Notes: generated by a model from the letters alone, not told the origin. Shown: positions 8,306 through 18,164, numbered from the stretch's first letter. The stretch is DNA of 64,000 nucleotides from Endozoicomonas sp965196975 (GCF_965196975.1 NZ_OZ239981.1:310001-374000); one strand, 5' to 3'. Numbers and translations: made by a program.

Positions 8306-9019
8306 ATGATGATGACTTTGTATGATCTGGCTGGGCAGGATGACGATCTGCGCTTCAGCCCCTATTGTTGGCGGGTAAAAATGGCTCTGGCTCATAAAGG
8401 GCTATCTGTTGATTGCAAACCTTGGCGGTTTACCGAAAAAGACCAAATAGCTTTCAGTAATCAGAAGAAAGTACCAGTGCTGGTGGATGGTGATCAGGTC
8501 ATTCACGACTCATGGAGTATCATGAGCTACCTGGATACGGTATACCGCAGTAAACCACCATTATTTGTTAATGAAGCTGCAAGAGAGTCTGCCTATAACC
8601 TGAAGTTCTGGGTGGAGAAAACCATTCACTTACCTTTACTGAAACTGTTGATTCTGGATATTTTTAACTGCCTTCATGAGAAAGATAAGGCCTGGTTTCG
8701 TGCTTCCAGAGAGCAGCGTCTTGGGATGACACTGGAGTCATTTTCAGATATATCCGAAGGCTTTATACAGGATTTTCGGCAGCTGCTTGAACCTGTTAGA
8801 AGCACATTGGAGTGGCAGGATTACTTGAACGGAGACCAGCCTGCGGGAGCCGACTACCTGCTTTTTGGAACGTTTCAGTGGGCAAACTGCACTTCATCGG
8901 TTCAGCTCTTAGCTGAGGATGATCCCGTTCAGGTGTGGTTCCAGCGAATGTTATCCCTTTTTAATTATCTGGCTGGGAAAGCTACCAAGGCTCATACATT
9001 GAGCCCTGAAGTGCGTTAG
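8306..9019 (+). CDS. Glutathione S-transferase family protein
   Basis: The protein has about 237 residues. The N-terminal thioredoxin-fold domain carries FSPYCWRVKMALAHKGL (active-site Ser/Cys region), KVPVLVDGD (the cis-Pro glutathione-binding loop) and DSWSIMSYLD. An all-helical C-terminal domain follows. Members conjugate glutathione to electrophiles or reduce mixed disulfides; the substrate is unknown. I placed the start at the first of three consecutive ATG codons after AAGAAGAAT; an earlier GTG would fall in the terminator stem. It is convergent with aacS. Confidence 0.8.
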   Translation: MMMTLYDLAGQDDDLRFSPYCWRVKMALAHKGLSVDCKPWRFTEKDQIAFSNQKKVPVLVDGDQVIHDSWSIMSYLDTVYRSKPPLFVNEAARESAYNLKFWVEKTIHLPLLKLLILDIFNCLHEKDKAWFRASREQRLGMTLESFSDISEGFIQDFRQLLEPVRSTLEWQDYLNGDQPAGADYLLFGTFQWANCTSSVQLLAEDDPVQVWFQRMLSLFNYLAGKATKAHTLSPEVR

Positions 9020-9027
9020 GAAAAAGC

Positions 9028-10971
9028 TCAGGAAAAAAGTTCCTGACGGTTTCTGAAGAGATCCAGGGCGTCCGGGTTGGCCAGAGCATCGGTATTTTTT
9101 ACGGGGCGGTCATGAATGACTTCCCGTACCGCCAGCTCAACGATTTTACCGCTGATGGTTCTTGGTATGTCGGTTACCTGTAGAACCTTGGCGGGAACGT
9201 GGCGAGGCGTTGTGTTGCTGCGGATGGTGTGAGTGATTTTCCTGATCAGTTCATCATTGAGTGTCACGCCATCACGCAGCTGAACAAACAGCACAATGCG
9301 GGTGTCGTCTTCCCATTCCTGTCCTACCGCAATGCTCTCGAGCACTTCCTCTACCTTTTCGACCTGTCGATAAATCTCGGCGGTACCAATACGAACACCT
9401 CCCGGATTCAAGACAGCATCTGCCCGACCATGAATGATGACGCTATCATGCCGGGTCAGCTCGCCGTAGTCTCCATGAGCCCAGACCCCTTTAAACTCGT
9501 CGAAGTAGGCGTTGTGATATTTACTGCCGTCGGGGTCATTCCAGAAACCAATGGGCATGGATGGGAAGCTGGACTGGCAGACCAGCTCTCCCTTCTCTTC
9601 GATTAAAGGAGTGCCCGCTGTATCCACAAAGTGAACATCCATACCCAGTCCCCGACACTGCAATTCACCACGATACACCGGCAATATCGGGCAGCCCAGG
9701 GCAAAGCAGGAGATGATGTCCGTTCCACCGGATATGGAAGAAAGTCGCACATCGGGTTTTACATCCTGAAACACATAGTCATAGCTTTCGTGAAGCAAGG
9801 GGGAGCCGGTGGATAGAATGGCTTTGAGACATTCAAGGTTATGGCTGCTGGCAGGTTTGACTCCTGCCTTCTGAAGGGCGGCAATGTACTTGGCGCTGGT
9901 GCCGAAAATAGAAACGTTCTCAGCCTCTGCCATATCCATCAGGGTTGATGGTTCGGGATAAAAAGGGGAACCGTCAAACAAAACGACAGTCGCGCCAATA
10001 GCCAGTGATGAAACCAGCCAGTTCCACATCATCCAGCCACAGGTCGTAAAGTAAAAAATCGTGTCCTGTTCTTTCAGGTCTGTATGCAGGCCCAGCTCTT
10101 TGAGGTGTTGCAGCAGAGTGCCACCGTGACCATGTACGATGCATTTGGGAACGCCTGTTGTGCCTGAAGAGTACATAATGAACAGTGGATGACTAAACTC
10201 GACAGGAACGATGCTCACCAGGTCATTCGATGGTTGGCAGAAATCAGGCCAGAGCACCGCATTGTTGAGAGGCTCGATATTCGGCTCAGGATTGGCAAAA
10301 GGCACAACGACGGTCGTTTCCAGAGAGGGGATTTTTTGCTGAATCCGCTCTATTTTTTCCATGCAGTTGATGCTTTTACCACCGTAAAAGTAACCGTCTA
10401 CGGTGAGCAGTAGTCTGGGTTCAATCTGTCCGAAACGGTCCAGAACGCCCTGAATACCAAAATCTGGAGAGCAGGATGACCAGATGGCGCCAAGCGCCGT
10501 GCTGGCGAGCATCAAAATTATGGTTTCCGGACAGTTGGGCATAAAGGCTGCTACACGATCCCCTTTTTTGATACCCGCCTGAATCAACCCCTGCTGGGCA
10601 GCCGCTACTGATTGATAGAGTTCCTCATAGCTCAAGGTTCTGCGACAGCCATTCTCTCCTCTAAATATCAGGGCTGTTTTGTGGTCTTTTCGCTGCAGGA
10701 GGTGTTCTGCATAGTTCAGTGTTGAGCCGGGAAACCATTCAGCACCTGGCATGCTGTCGTTTATTAGTGCAGAGGAGGGTGGTGCATGAAATTGTACCCT
10801 GTAGAACTCTGAAAGCAGTTGCCAAAAGGCTGGACGATCTTCGATGCTCCATCGGTAAAGGTCCGAATAATTCTCCAGTGGCAAACCTGTGACTTCTTTA
10901 ACGCGGTTGATGAATGCCTGAAGATTGGATGATGTTATTGTTTTTTGATCCGGTATCCACAGTGCTGACAT
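9028..10971 (-). CDS. aacS: Acetoacetyl-CoA synthetase
   Basis: This ANL-superfamily ligase of about 647 residues converts acetoacetate, ATP and CoA to acetoacetyl-CoA. The phosphate-binding loop MYSSGTTGVPK lies near residue 264, and the C-terminal domain has the usual GDYGEL hinge and PRTISGKIVE with the catalytic lysine. The N-terminal ACS-type extension and EWFPGSTLNYAEH block fit AacS. The ATG at 10969-10971 is preceded by AGAAGG; a GTG 60 bases earlier, overlapping the upstream stop, is an alternative. As the last gene of the liu operon it would activate the acetoacetate released by HMG-CoA lyase. Confidence 0.9.
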   Translation of the reverse strand: MSALWIPDQKTITSSNLQAFINRVKEVTGLPLENYSDLYRWSIEDRPAFWQLLSEFYRVQFHAPPSSALINDSMPGAEWFPGSTLNYAEHLLQRKDHKTALIFRGENGCRRTLSYEELYQSVAAAQQGLIQAGIKKGDRVAAFMPNCPETIILMLASTALGAIWSSCSPDFGIQGVLDRFGQIEPRLLLTVDGYFYGGKSINCMEKIERIQQKIPSLETTVVVPFANPEPNIEPLNNAVLWPDFCQPSNDLVSIVPVEFSHPLFIMYSSGTTGVPKCIVHGHGGTLLQHLKELGLHTDLKEQDTIFYFTTCGWMMWNWLVSSLAIGATVVLFDGSPFYPEPSTLMDMAEAENVSIFGTSAKYIAALQKAGVKPASSHNLECLKAILSTGSPLLHESYDYVFQDVKPDVRLSSISGGTDIISCFALGCPILPVYRGELQCRGLGMDVHFVDTAGTPLIEEKGELVCQSSFPSMPIGFWNDPDGSKYHNAYFDEFKGVWAHGDYGELTRHDSVIIHGRADAVLNPGGVRIGTAEIYRQVEKVEEVLESIAVGQEWEDDTRIVLFVQLRDGVTLNDELIRKITHTIRSNTTPRHVPAKVLQVTDIPRTISGKIVELAVREVIHDRPVKNTDALANPDALDLFRNRQELFS

Positions 10972-11027
10972 AAGCCTTCTCTTCTGGATGCTCTTCTGGA
11001 GAGCCTTCTTGATTGGTGAGTTGCAGT

Positions 11028-11966
11028 TCACCCCGAAGGGTGAATCAAACTGCTTAATGCAAACCCGGCGTTTGATCTTGAGGGTATGCCCAGTTGGTCA
11101 CAAATGAATGTAGCTGCTTTTAGCAGTTCCTCCATATTTACCCCGGTTTTTATGCCCATCCCTTCGAGCATATAAACCACATCTTCTGTGGCCAGATTAC
11201 CCGATGCTCCTGGTGCATAAGGGCACCCCCCAAGGCCTGCAATAGAAGTATCAATCACAGACAGGCCTTCTTCGAGCAGTGCATAAACATTGGCAAGCGC
11301 CTGTCCATAGGTATTGTGAAAGTGGGCAGCCAGTGATGAGATGGGAATCGTTCTGGAAGTGTGTTCCAGAACCTTTTTGGCTTTGAGGGGGGTACCGACG
11401 CCGATGGTGTCTCCGAGGGAAATTTCATAACAGCCCATCTGCCAGAGTTGCCGGGCAACCTCTGCAACAGCGGCAGGGTCGATATCACCATCATAGGGAC
11501 AGCCCATGACACAGGAAACATAGCCTCTGACTTTCAAACCGTGTTTTTTTGCGGCTTCCATAACAGGATAAAAACGCTGCAGGCTTTCGGCGATTGAGCA
11601 GTTGATGTTTTTCTGACTGAACCCTTCTGAGGCGGAAGCAAATACGGCTACTTCATCAGCGCCAGCGGACAGAGCCGCCTCAAAACCTTTAAGGTTTGGG
11701 GTCAGGGCACCATAGGTGACCCCTGGTTGTCGATGAAGCAGACCGAAGACTTTGTGGGACTCTGCCATTTGAGGAACTGCTTTGGGCGACACAAAGCTAC
11801 CCACTTCAATACGCTGCAGGCCGGCTCTGGCAAGATGGTTGATCAGCTCTGAGCGAATCTCAGCAGAGAGTATCTGCTGCTGATTCTGCAGCCCGTCTCT
11901 GGCACCCATCTCAACGAGCGTGACCCTGTCTGGCAGTCGCTGTGAATTGGCGGTGTCACTGGACAT
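11028..11966 (-). CDS. liuE: Hydroxymethylglutaryl-CoA lyase
   Basis: This 312-residue TIM-barrel lyase splits 3-hydroxy-3-methylglutaryl-CoA to acetoacetate and acetyl-CoA, the last step of leucine degradation. The N-terminal EMGARDGLQNQ supplies the metal and catalytic Arg/Asp. SLGDTIGVGTP and the HFHNTYG metal-binding histidines follow, with the GGCPYAPGASGN loop carrying the active-site cysteine near the C-terminus. It sits between liuD (30 bases upstream) and aacS. The order and strand leave little doubt about the pathway. Confidence 0.93.
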   Translation of the reverse strand: MSSDTANSQRLPDRVTLVEMGARDGLQNQQQILSAEIRSELINHLARAGLQRIEVGSFVSPKAVPQMAESHKVFGLLHRQPGVTYGALTPNLKGFEAALSAGADEVAVFASASEGFSQKNINCSIAESLQRFYPVMEAAKKHGLKVRGYVSCVMGCPYDGDIDPAAVAEVARQLWQMGCYEISLGDTIGVGTPLKAKKVLEHTSRTIPISSLAAHFHNTYGQALANVYALLEEGLSVIDTSIAGLGGCPYAPGASGNLATEDVVYMLEGMGIKTGVNMEELLKAATFICDQLGIPSRSNAGFALSSLIHPSG

Positions 11967-11996
11967 CCTTTTGCTCCACTTTATTGTTTTTATCGC

Positions 11997-13994
11997 TTAT
12001 TCGGTGAACGTCAGTAATGGAGAGCCTGCGGCAACCTGGTCACCTTCCTTATAAAGTATCCGATCAACGGTTCCGGGCTCTTTTGCTGTGATGCAGTGTT
12101 CCATCTTCATGGCTTCCATCATCAGAAGTGGTGTTCCCTGCTCCACAGACTGACCTTTGTTTACCATCACGCAGGTGATAGAGCCGCTCATGGGGGCAAG
12201 AGGGACGTTATCCTGATCATCTTCATGTTCCATGGGATGGCCAGGAAGTGCAACTTCATGGCTGATATCCGGAAGAATGACTTTCAGTCTTTCTCCGGGG
12301 AGAGGGATCACTCTGCAACTCAGCGTGTTATCAGAAGGTGAACCGCTTTTAGTGTGATCAGTAATGCTGATTCCCAGTGAGCAGGACATGCCCTGTGGCT
12401 CTTCCTGCCAGTCTGCGGTGACAAACAAGTCTTGTTCAGCAAACGAGAGCTTGTAGCCAGCCTTTTGCCTGCTAACGCGAATTTGCCAGCTCTGATCATC
12501 AAGGTAGAGCTGTATCAGGGACTCCACGTGTAAGTTCGAGCCAGGTTGCTGCTGAAATAAATTATCGTTAATCGGTTTTTGGGCTGCCCGTGTTTCAAAC
12601 TGATATATAGCTGCAACGGCTAATAGCTGGTGCCGCTGCTCCATTGATACCGGGGGGAATGGGTGATGATCAATAAAGTCTGTGCTGAGCTGGGCTTCAA
12701 TAAACTCAGGAGTTGCCAGCAGGTGGGCCAGAAAGTCCCGGTTATCGCAGATCCCCGCCTGGTAATACTGTGCCAGCGCCGTCTGGAGCTGTTCTATTGC
12801 TGCTTTTCGACTGGAGCCTCTGGCAATAATTTTTGCCATCATGGGGTCATACCAGGCGGTGATGCTGTCACCGGACTGAATTCCGGTATCAATACGCAGG
12901 TTGCCATGGTTCTCTGGCCATTCCAGGGCCAGAATACGTCCAGAGGTGGGCAGAAAATCCTGCCTTGGATTTTCTGCATACAATCGGGCTTCAACCGCAT
13001 GGCCATGACAGTGTAATGACTCCTGATCCAATGGAAGAGGTTCACCGGACGCTACTTTTAACTGCCACTCAACCAGATCAAGATCGGTGATCATTTCCGT
13101 TACCGGGTGCTCTACCTGGAGTCGGGTGTTCATTTCCATAAAGTAGAATTGATCACCATCCAGCAGAAACTCTACGGTACCAGCCCCTTGATAACCGATG
13201 GCTTTTCCAGCGGCTACCGCAGCATTACCCATGGCTTCGCGCAGTTCGGGAGTCAGTCCGGGAGCCGGCGCCTCTTCGATCACTTTTTGATGACGGCGCT
13301 GCAGTGAGCAGTCTCTGTCAAACAGAAAAACACCGTTTCCCAGTTGATCAAAGAAAATCTGAACTTCGACATGGCGCGCTTTCGTGACAAAACGTTCAAG
13401 GAGCAGTTTGTCATTGCCGAAGGCCTTTTCTGCTTCACGCCTTGCAGACTCCAGTTGCTGTTTCAAGTTCTCTGAACTGTCGACAACACGCATCCCTTTA
13501 CCGCCACCACCAAAAGCAGCCTTGATCAGCAGGGGATAACCGATGTGTCCGGCTTCAGCCATCAGACTTTCGTTACTCTGGCTATCGCCGTGGTATCCGG
13601 GAACCAGAGGCACCCCGGCCTCTGCCATGATTTTTTTGGCTTCACTTTTTGACCCCATGGCATCGATAGCCGAAGCTGGAGGTCCTACGAAGATAATGTT
13701 TTTTTGCTGGCAGGCTTCGGCAAAGCCGGCATTTTCTGACAGGAAGCCATAGCCCGGGTGAATGGCATCCGCCTGTTCCTGTTCTGCGATGGATAATATT
13801 TTTTTAATATCCAGATAACTCTCCAGAGCAGGGCTCGGTCCAGCATAGACAGCTTTAGTGGCCATCGTCGTATGGAGTGCCCGATGGTCTGCATCGGAGT
13901 AGAGGGCAATGGTTTCAACGCCCATGGCATGGGCAGTTTTTATAATACGACAGGCAATTTCCCCACGGTTGGCAATCAGCAGGCGTTTAATCAT
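11997..13994 (-). CDS. liuD: 3-methylcrotonyl-CoA carboxylase, biotin-containing subunit
   Basis: This subunit of about 665 residues combines biotin carboxylase and biotin carrier domains. The biotin carboxylase domain starts IKRLLIANRGEIACR and includes the ATP-grasp loop FGGGGKGMRV and the EMNTRLQVEHPVTE block. The C-terminal carrier domain has MMEAMKMEH, where the lysine carries biotin. With LiuB it carboxylates 3-methylcrotonyl-CoA. The chosen ATG follows GGGGAG and overlaps the end of liuC by eight bases; a longer in-frame extension inside liuC is unlikely. Confidence 0.93.
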   Translation of the reverse strand: MIKRLLIANRGEIACRIIKTAHAMGVETIALYSDADHRALHTTMATKAVYAGPSPALESYLDIKKILSIAEQEQADAIHPGYGFLSENAGFAEACQQKNIIFVGPPASAIDAMGSKSEAKKIMAEAGVPLVPGYHGDSQSNESLMAEAGHIGYPLLIKAAFGGGGKGMRVVDSSENLKQQLESARREAEKAFGNDKLLLERFVTKARHVEVQIFFDQLGNGVFLFDRDCSLQRRHQKVIEEAPAPGLTPELREAMGNAAVAAGKAIGYQGAGTVEFLLDGDQFYFMEMNTRLQVEHPVTEMITDLDLVEWQLKVASGEPLPLDQESLHCHGHAVEARLYAENPRQDFLPTSGRILALEWPENHGNLRIDTGIQSGDSITAWYDPMMAKIIARGSSRKAAIEQLQTALAQYYQAGICDNRDFLAHLLATPEFIEAQLSTDFIDHHPFPPVSMEQRHQLLAVAAIYQFETRAAQKPINDNLFQQQPGSNLHVESLIQLYLDDQSWQIRVSRQKAGYKLSFAEQDLFVTADWQEEPQGMSCSLGISITDHTKSGSPSDNTLSCRVIPLPGERLKVILPDISHEVALPGHPMEHEDDQDNVPLAPMSGSITCVMVNKGQSVEQGTPLLMMEAMKMEHCITAKEPGTVDRILYKEGDQVAAGSPLLTFTE

Positions 13995-14814
13995 GGTGTT
14001 GCTCCCCTGTTGATGGTTCTCTCCATCCAGGAGTCCGCTTTTCCAGAAAAGCACTCAAACCTTCTTGACCTTCCGGTGACGTGCGAATGCTGGCGATTCG
14101 GTCGCAGGTCAGGTCAATCAGGTGTTCATCAATCGGTTGATTACTGACGTTATCGATTAGTTGTTTAGCCTCTGCCATGGCAACCGGTGCGTTCTGAAGG
14201 ATTTGATGACAAAGTGCTTCAACCGTTGACGATAAGTCCTGCTCTTTACACCGTTCATGAATCAGGTTCAGGCGAAGTGCCTGTTTGGACGAGATGGTTT
14301 CGGCACTGAGAAAATAGCGTCTTGCCTGGCGGGCTCCCATGGCTCGAACCACGTAAGGACTGATTACCGCAGGAATCAGCCCAAGTTTGACTTCACTCAG
14401 GCAGAACTTTGCGGATTTACTGGCGATGGCAATATCACAGGCAGAGATCAATCCCAGGGCTCCACCAAAGGCAGCTCCCTGGATTACCACTATGGTGGGG
14501 GCAGGGAACTGGTCCAGCCGTTGAATCAATCCGGCCAGTTGTCGGGCATCCTGATAGTTTTCTGCTTTGCTCAGTGCTTTTGACTGTTTCATCCAGTTGA
14601 GGTCAGCACCGGTACAGAAGTGTTTCCCATTGGCCTTGAGTATCAGAAGGCGTGTGGGCGTCTGCTCAATCTGATCAAGCGCCTGGTGCATTTCTGCAAT
14701 CAGTGCTTCATTCAGTGCGTTACCGGTTTCAGGCCGGTTAAGGCAGAGCGTAGCGATCTTGCTGGACTGCCCACTGAGAGTTTCTATATCGAGTATCAGA
14801 TTTTTGTAGTTCAT
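13987..14814 (-). CDS. liuC: Methylglutaconyl-CoA hydratase
   Basis: This 275-residue crotonase-family protein has the oxyanion-hole blocks HFCTGADLNWM and GAAFGGALGLISACDIAIA, and SEVKLGLIPAVISPYVV, which carries the catalytic glutamate region. In this context it hydrates 3-methylglutaconyl-CoA to HMG-CoA. It lies 21 bases downstream of liuB and overlaps liuD by eight bases. The family assignment is sure; the exact substrate rests on its place between the two carboxylase subunits. Confidence 0.92.
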   Translation of the reverse strand: MNYKNLILDIETLSGQSSKIATLCLNRPETGNALNEALIAEMHQALDQIEQTPTRLLILKANGKHFCTGADLNWMKQSKALSKAENYQDARQLAGLIQRLDQFPAPTIVVIQGAAFGGALGLISACDIAIASKSAKFCLSEVKLGLIPAVISPYVVRAMGARQARRYFLSAETISSKQALRLNLIHERCKEQDLSSTVEALCHQILQNAPVAMAEAKQLIDNVSNQPIDEHLIDLTCDRIASIRTSPEGQEGLSAFLEKRTPGWREPSTGEQHHD

Positions 14815-14835
14815 TGTGATGAGTACTCTTCAGAC

Positions 14836-16443
14836 TTACATCCTGAATATGCCAAAGCGGGTGTCTTCAATGGGGGCGTTCATTGCCGCAGAAAGACCGA
14901 GCCCAAGGACGTTACGGGTATCAGCGGGGTCAATCACACCATCATCCCAGAGTCGTGCACTGGCATAGTATGGGTTCCCCTGGTGGTCGTAGTTCTCAAG
15001 AATGGGCTGCCGAATGGCCTGGGCCTCCTCTTCACTTAATATCTGGCCCTGCTTTTCCATGGCGTCACGTTTGACCTGAACCAGTACATTGGCTGCCTGT
15101 TCTGCACCCATCACGGAAATACGCGCATTGGGCCAGCTCCAGAGAAACCGGGGGTCATAAGCTCTACCGCACATGCCATAATTACCGGCACCAAAACTGC
15201 CGCCGATAATCACCGTGAATTTGGGAACTCTGGCACAGGCAACGGCGTTGACCATTTTGGCGCCATGACGGGCTATCCCCCCGGACTCTGCCTGAGATCC
15301 CACCATATAACCGGTGGTATTCTGGAGAAATACCAGTGGTATTTTGCGCTGACAGCACAGTTCAATGAAGTGCGCACCTTTCTGGGCGGATTCGGAAAAG
15401 AGAATACCGTTGTTGGCAAGAATCCCGACCGGGTGTCCATGAATACGGGCAAAGCCACACACCAGCGTTTCACCAAACAGTGCCTTGAACTCATCAAAAT
15501 CGGAACCATCAACAATGCGGGCTATCACTTCCCTGACGTCATAAGGTTGTCTCAAGTCCGAAGGGACAACCCCATAGAGCTCTCTGATGTCATACAGTGG
15601 CTCAACACTTGGCTGATGATCGTACTGGCCTTTCTTAACGGAGTTGAGTCGGGATACCGATTGTCGAATCAGGCTGATGGCATGGGCATCATCATTAGCA
15701 TAATGGTCTGCAACGCCAGACTTACGACAATGAACGTCCGCACCACCCAGAGCTTCCGCGGTAATCTCTTCACCAGTGGCAGCTTTAACCAGGGGAGGGC
15801 CGGCAAGGAAAATGGTGCCCTGACGCCGGACAATAATGCTTTCATCGGCCATTGCCGGGACATAGGCGCCGCCGGCGGTGCAGGACCCCATCACCGCGGC
15901 AATCTGTGGAATGCCCCTGGCTGACATATTGGCCTGATTAAAGAAAATTCGGCCAAAGTGCTCCCGATCAGGAAACACTTCATCCTGCCTGGGCAGGTTA
16001 GCGCCACCGGAGTCCACCAGGTAGATACAGGGAAGTTGATTCTGCTCTGCAATGGTCTGAGCTCTTAAATGTTTTTTAACGGTGAGCGGAAAATAGCTCC
16101 CACCTTTCACCGTGGCATCGTTCGCGACAATCATGCACTCGCGACCTGAAACCTGACCAACCCCGGCAACCACACCTGCACAGGGCACTTCTTCATTATA
16201 AACGTTGTCTGCCGCAAATAATCCGACTTCCAGAAAGGGGGAGCCGGGGTCCAGCAACATGGCAATTCTATCTCTGGCCAGAAGCTTCCCTTTGCTGATG
16301 TGCTTTTCCCGGGCTTTTTCAGGGCCTCCCTGCTTCAGGTGATCAGACTTCTGCTGCAGCTCATCAACCAGTGCCTGCATTTGACGACGGTTGTCATTAA
16401 ATTCTGCACTGTCTATGGCTATTGTTGTGGTAAGTGCAACCAT
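14836..16443 (-). CDS. liuB: 3-methylcrotonyl-CoA carboxylase, carboxyltransferase subunit
   Basis: This 535-residue carboxyltransferase has the two crotonase-like halves of acyl-CoA carboxylase beta subunits. YLVDSGGANLPRQDEVFPD and GSCTAGGAYVPAMADE lie in the first half; FLQNTTGYMVGSQAE and GGSFGAGNYGMCGRAYDPRF in the second. These are close to the methylcrotonyl-CoA-specific form. It transfers CO2 from biotin on LiuD to 3-methylcrotonyl-CoA. It is 17 bases after liuA and 21 bases before liuC, clearly within one operon. Confidence 0.93.
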   Translation of the reverse strand: MVALTTTIAIDSAEFNDNRRQMQALVDELQQKSDHLKQGGPEKAREKHISKGKLLARDRIAMLLDPGSPFLEVGLFAADNVYNEEVPCAGVVAGVGQVSGRECMIVANDATVKGGSYFPLTVKKHLRAQTIAEQNQLPCIYLVDSGGANLPRQDEVFPDREHFGRIFFNQANMSARGIPQIAAVMGSCTAGGAYVPAMADESIIVRRQGTIFLAGPPLVKAATGEEITAEALGGADVHCRKSGVADHYANDDAHAISLIRQSVSRLNSVKKGQYDHQPSVEPLYDIRELYGVVPSDLRQPYDVREVIARIVDGSDFDEFKALFGETLVCGFARIHGHPVGILANNGILFSESAQKGAHFIELCCQRKIPLVFLQNTTGYMVGSQAESGGIARHGAKMVNAVACARVPKFTVIIGGSFGAGNYGMCGRAYDPRFLWSWPNARISVMGAEQAANVLVQVKRDAMEKQGQILSEEEAQAIRQPILENYDHQGNPYYASARLWDDGVIDPADTRNVLGLGLSAAMNAPIEDTRFGIFRM

Positions 16444-16460
16444 GACCAGCTCCCCTTGGT

Positions 16461-17630
16461 TTAATGTCCTGTTTCCTGAAACAGCTCACGACCGATCAGC
16501 ATACGACGGATTTCAGACGTGCCGGCACCAATCTCATACAGTTTTGCGTCTCTTAGCAGACGTCCGGTTGGGTAGTCATTGATATAGCCATTGCCACCGA
16601 GTATCTGAATGGCATCCAGTGCCAGAGCCGTCGCTCTTTCGGCGCAGTAGAGGATGACGCCTGCTGCATCCTTTCGGGTTGTTTCTCCACGGTCACAGGC
16701 TGCTGCAACGGCATAGAGGTAGGCTTTGCAGGCATTCATCTGGGTGTACATGTCGGCAACTTTCCCCTGAATCAGCTGAAACTCACCGATGGACTGACCA
16801 AACTGCTTACGGTCGTGAATGTAGGGCAGAACCACATCCAGGCAGGCCTGCATGATGCCGGTAGGGCCTCCTGACAGAACCACCCGCTCATAGTCCAGTC
16901 CACTCATCAGAACTTCAACACCGCCATTCAGGTTGCCCAGAATGTTCTCTGCTGGTACTTCACAGTCCTCAAAGACCAATTCGCAGGTGTTTGAACCCCG
17001 CATTCCCAGTTTGTCCAGCTTTTGAGCTCTGGAGAATCCCGGGAAATCCCTTTCAACAATAAATGCGGTTATGCCGCGGGATTTTTTTTCAGGCTCCGTC
17101 TTGGCATAGATAACGTAGGTGGATGCATCAGGGCCATTTGTGATCCACATTTTGTTTCCGTTCAGGATATAGCGATCGCCTTTCTTTTCGGCTTTAAGCT
17201 TCATGCTGACCACATCCGAGCCCGCTCCCGGTTCACTCATCGCCAGTGCGCCAACGGCCTGACCACTGATAAGGTCGGACAGGTATTTTTCCTTCTGAGC
17301 ATCGGTGCCTATCCGGAAAATCTGGTTTACACAAAGGTTGGAATGGGCACCATAGCTGAGCCCAACGGAGGCAGAAGCTCTGCTGATTTCTTCCATGGCG
17401 ATGACATGGGCGAGGTATCCCATTTCTGAGCCACCGTACTGTTCAGATACAGTGATACCCAACAAGCCCATATCACCCATTTTCTGCCAGAGATCCATAG
17501 GGAACTGGTTAGTCTGGTCGATCTCCATTGCCCTTGGCGCAATCTCTTTTTCAGCAAATTGCCTGACCTGCTCTCTGAGCATGTCGTTGGTCTCTCCAAG
17601 GTTGAAATTCAGCTCTGAGTATTGACTCAT
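16461..17630 (-). CDS. liuA: Isovaleryl-CoA dehydrogenase
   Basis: This 389-residue acyl-CoA dehydrogenase is FAD-dependent and makes 3-methylcrotonyl-CoA from isovaleryl-CoA. The catalytic base is at the isovaleryl-specific position: GLDYERVVLSGGP near residue 247 carries the glutamate. The usual C-terminal position reads YEIGAGTSEIRR, with no YEG-type base, as in known isovaleryl-CoA dehydrogenases. AMSEPGAGSDV and the QILGGNGYINDYP block are also present. It is the first enzyme gene after liuR and passes electrons to ETF. Confidence 0.94.
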   Translation of the reverse strand: MSQYSELNFNLGETNDMLREQVRQFAEKEIAPRAMEIDQTNQFPMDLWQKMGDMGLLGITVSEQYGGSEMGYLAHVIAMEEISRASASVGLSYGAHSNLCVNQIFRIGTDAQKEKYLSDLISGQAVGALAMSEPGAGSDVVSMKLKAEKKGDRYILNGNKMWITNGPDASTYVIYAKTEPEKKSRGITAFIVERDFPGFSRAQKLDKLGMRGSNTCELVFEDCEVPAENILGNLNGGVEVLMSGLDYERVVLSGGPTGIMQACLDVVLPYIHDRKQFGQSIGEFQLIQGKVADMYTQMNACKAYLYAVAAACDRGETTRKDAAGVILYCAERATALALDAIQILGGNGYINDYPTGRLLRDAKLYEIGAGTSEIRRMLIGRELFQETGH

Positions 17631-17691
17631 TGGTGCTTCCTCACTTTTTTATTCTTATTACTGTATGAGTTTTATGTAACGAAGAGACGGT

Positions 17692-18075
17692 TTAACTCTC
17701 GTTTTCCTGCAAGGCTTTAAGGCAGCGGGTTCTGGCCTCGATAAGTTCATCCCGCATCATTTGAATGTCCTTGAGCTGTTGCTCAAGACGCATACTGGAC
17801 GTGTCAATGGCATCGAGCATTGCCTGGAGCTGCTTTTTATTTCGGGAAGTTGGGTCATACAGCTCAATCAGGTCTCTGGATTCAGCGAGGCTTAAGCCAA
17901 GACGCTTGCCCCGGACAATGAGCTTAAGGTGAACACGGTCCTTCTTGCTGTATATGCGCTGCAGGCCATTGCGGCTGGGACTGAGCAGCCCCTGATCTTC
18001 ATAAAAGCGTATCGCCCTGGGGGTGAGGTCGAACTCCCGGGCGAGTTCTGAAATTGTGAACGTGGTCTCGGACAT
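17692..18075 (-). CDS. liuR: MerR-family regulator of leucine catabolism
   Basis: The protein has about 127 residues. An N-terminal MerR helix-turn-helix (FTISELAREFDLTPRAIRFYEDQGLL) is followed by a C-terminal coiled coil (about 85-120) for dimerisation. I start at the ATG giving MSETTFTIS; the longer frame would extend through the promoter. LiuR proteins respond to branched-chain acyl-CoA and control liu genes. Its own gene is first in the operon, so it is probably autoregulated through the repeat at 18149-18164. There is no cysteine cluster, which separates it from metal-sensing MerR proteins. Confidence 0.88.
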   Translation of the reverse strand: MSETTFTISELAREFDLTPRAIRFYEDQGLLSPSRNGLQRIYSKKDRVHLKLIVRGKRLGLSLAESRDLIELYDPTSRNKKQLQAMLDAIDTSSMRLEQQLKDIQMMRDELIEARTRCLKALQENES

Positions 18076-18135
18076 TGTTCTGTGCTCTTTATTTAAAGCG
18101 CGTTTGTAGACGCTTCGTTTTCTTATTATGACTTG

Positions 18136-18164
18136 AGTATAGATTCCCTTTACGTAAACGTAAA
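18136..18164 (-). promoter_or_regulatory. liu operon promoter with an inverted repeat in the spacer
   Basis: On the minus strand a -35-like TTTACG (18159-18164) and a -10-like TATACT (18136-18141) are separated by exactly 17 bases. The near-palindrome TTTACGTAAACGTAAA (18149-18164) overlaps the -35 and spacer, the usual place for a MerR-type operator. I infer it is the LiuR site. The same region is upstream of the divergent transporter gene at 18254. Confidence 0.7.
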
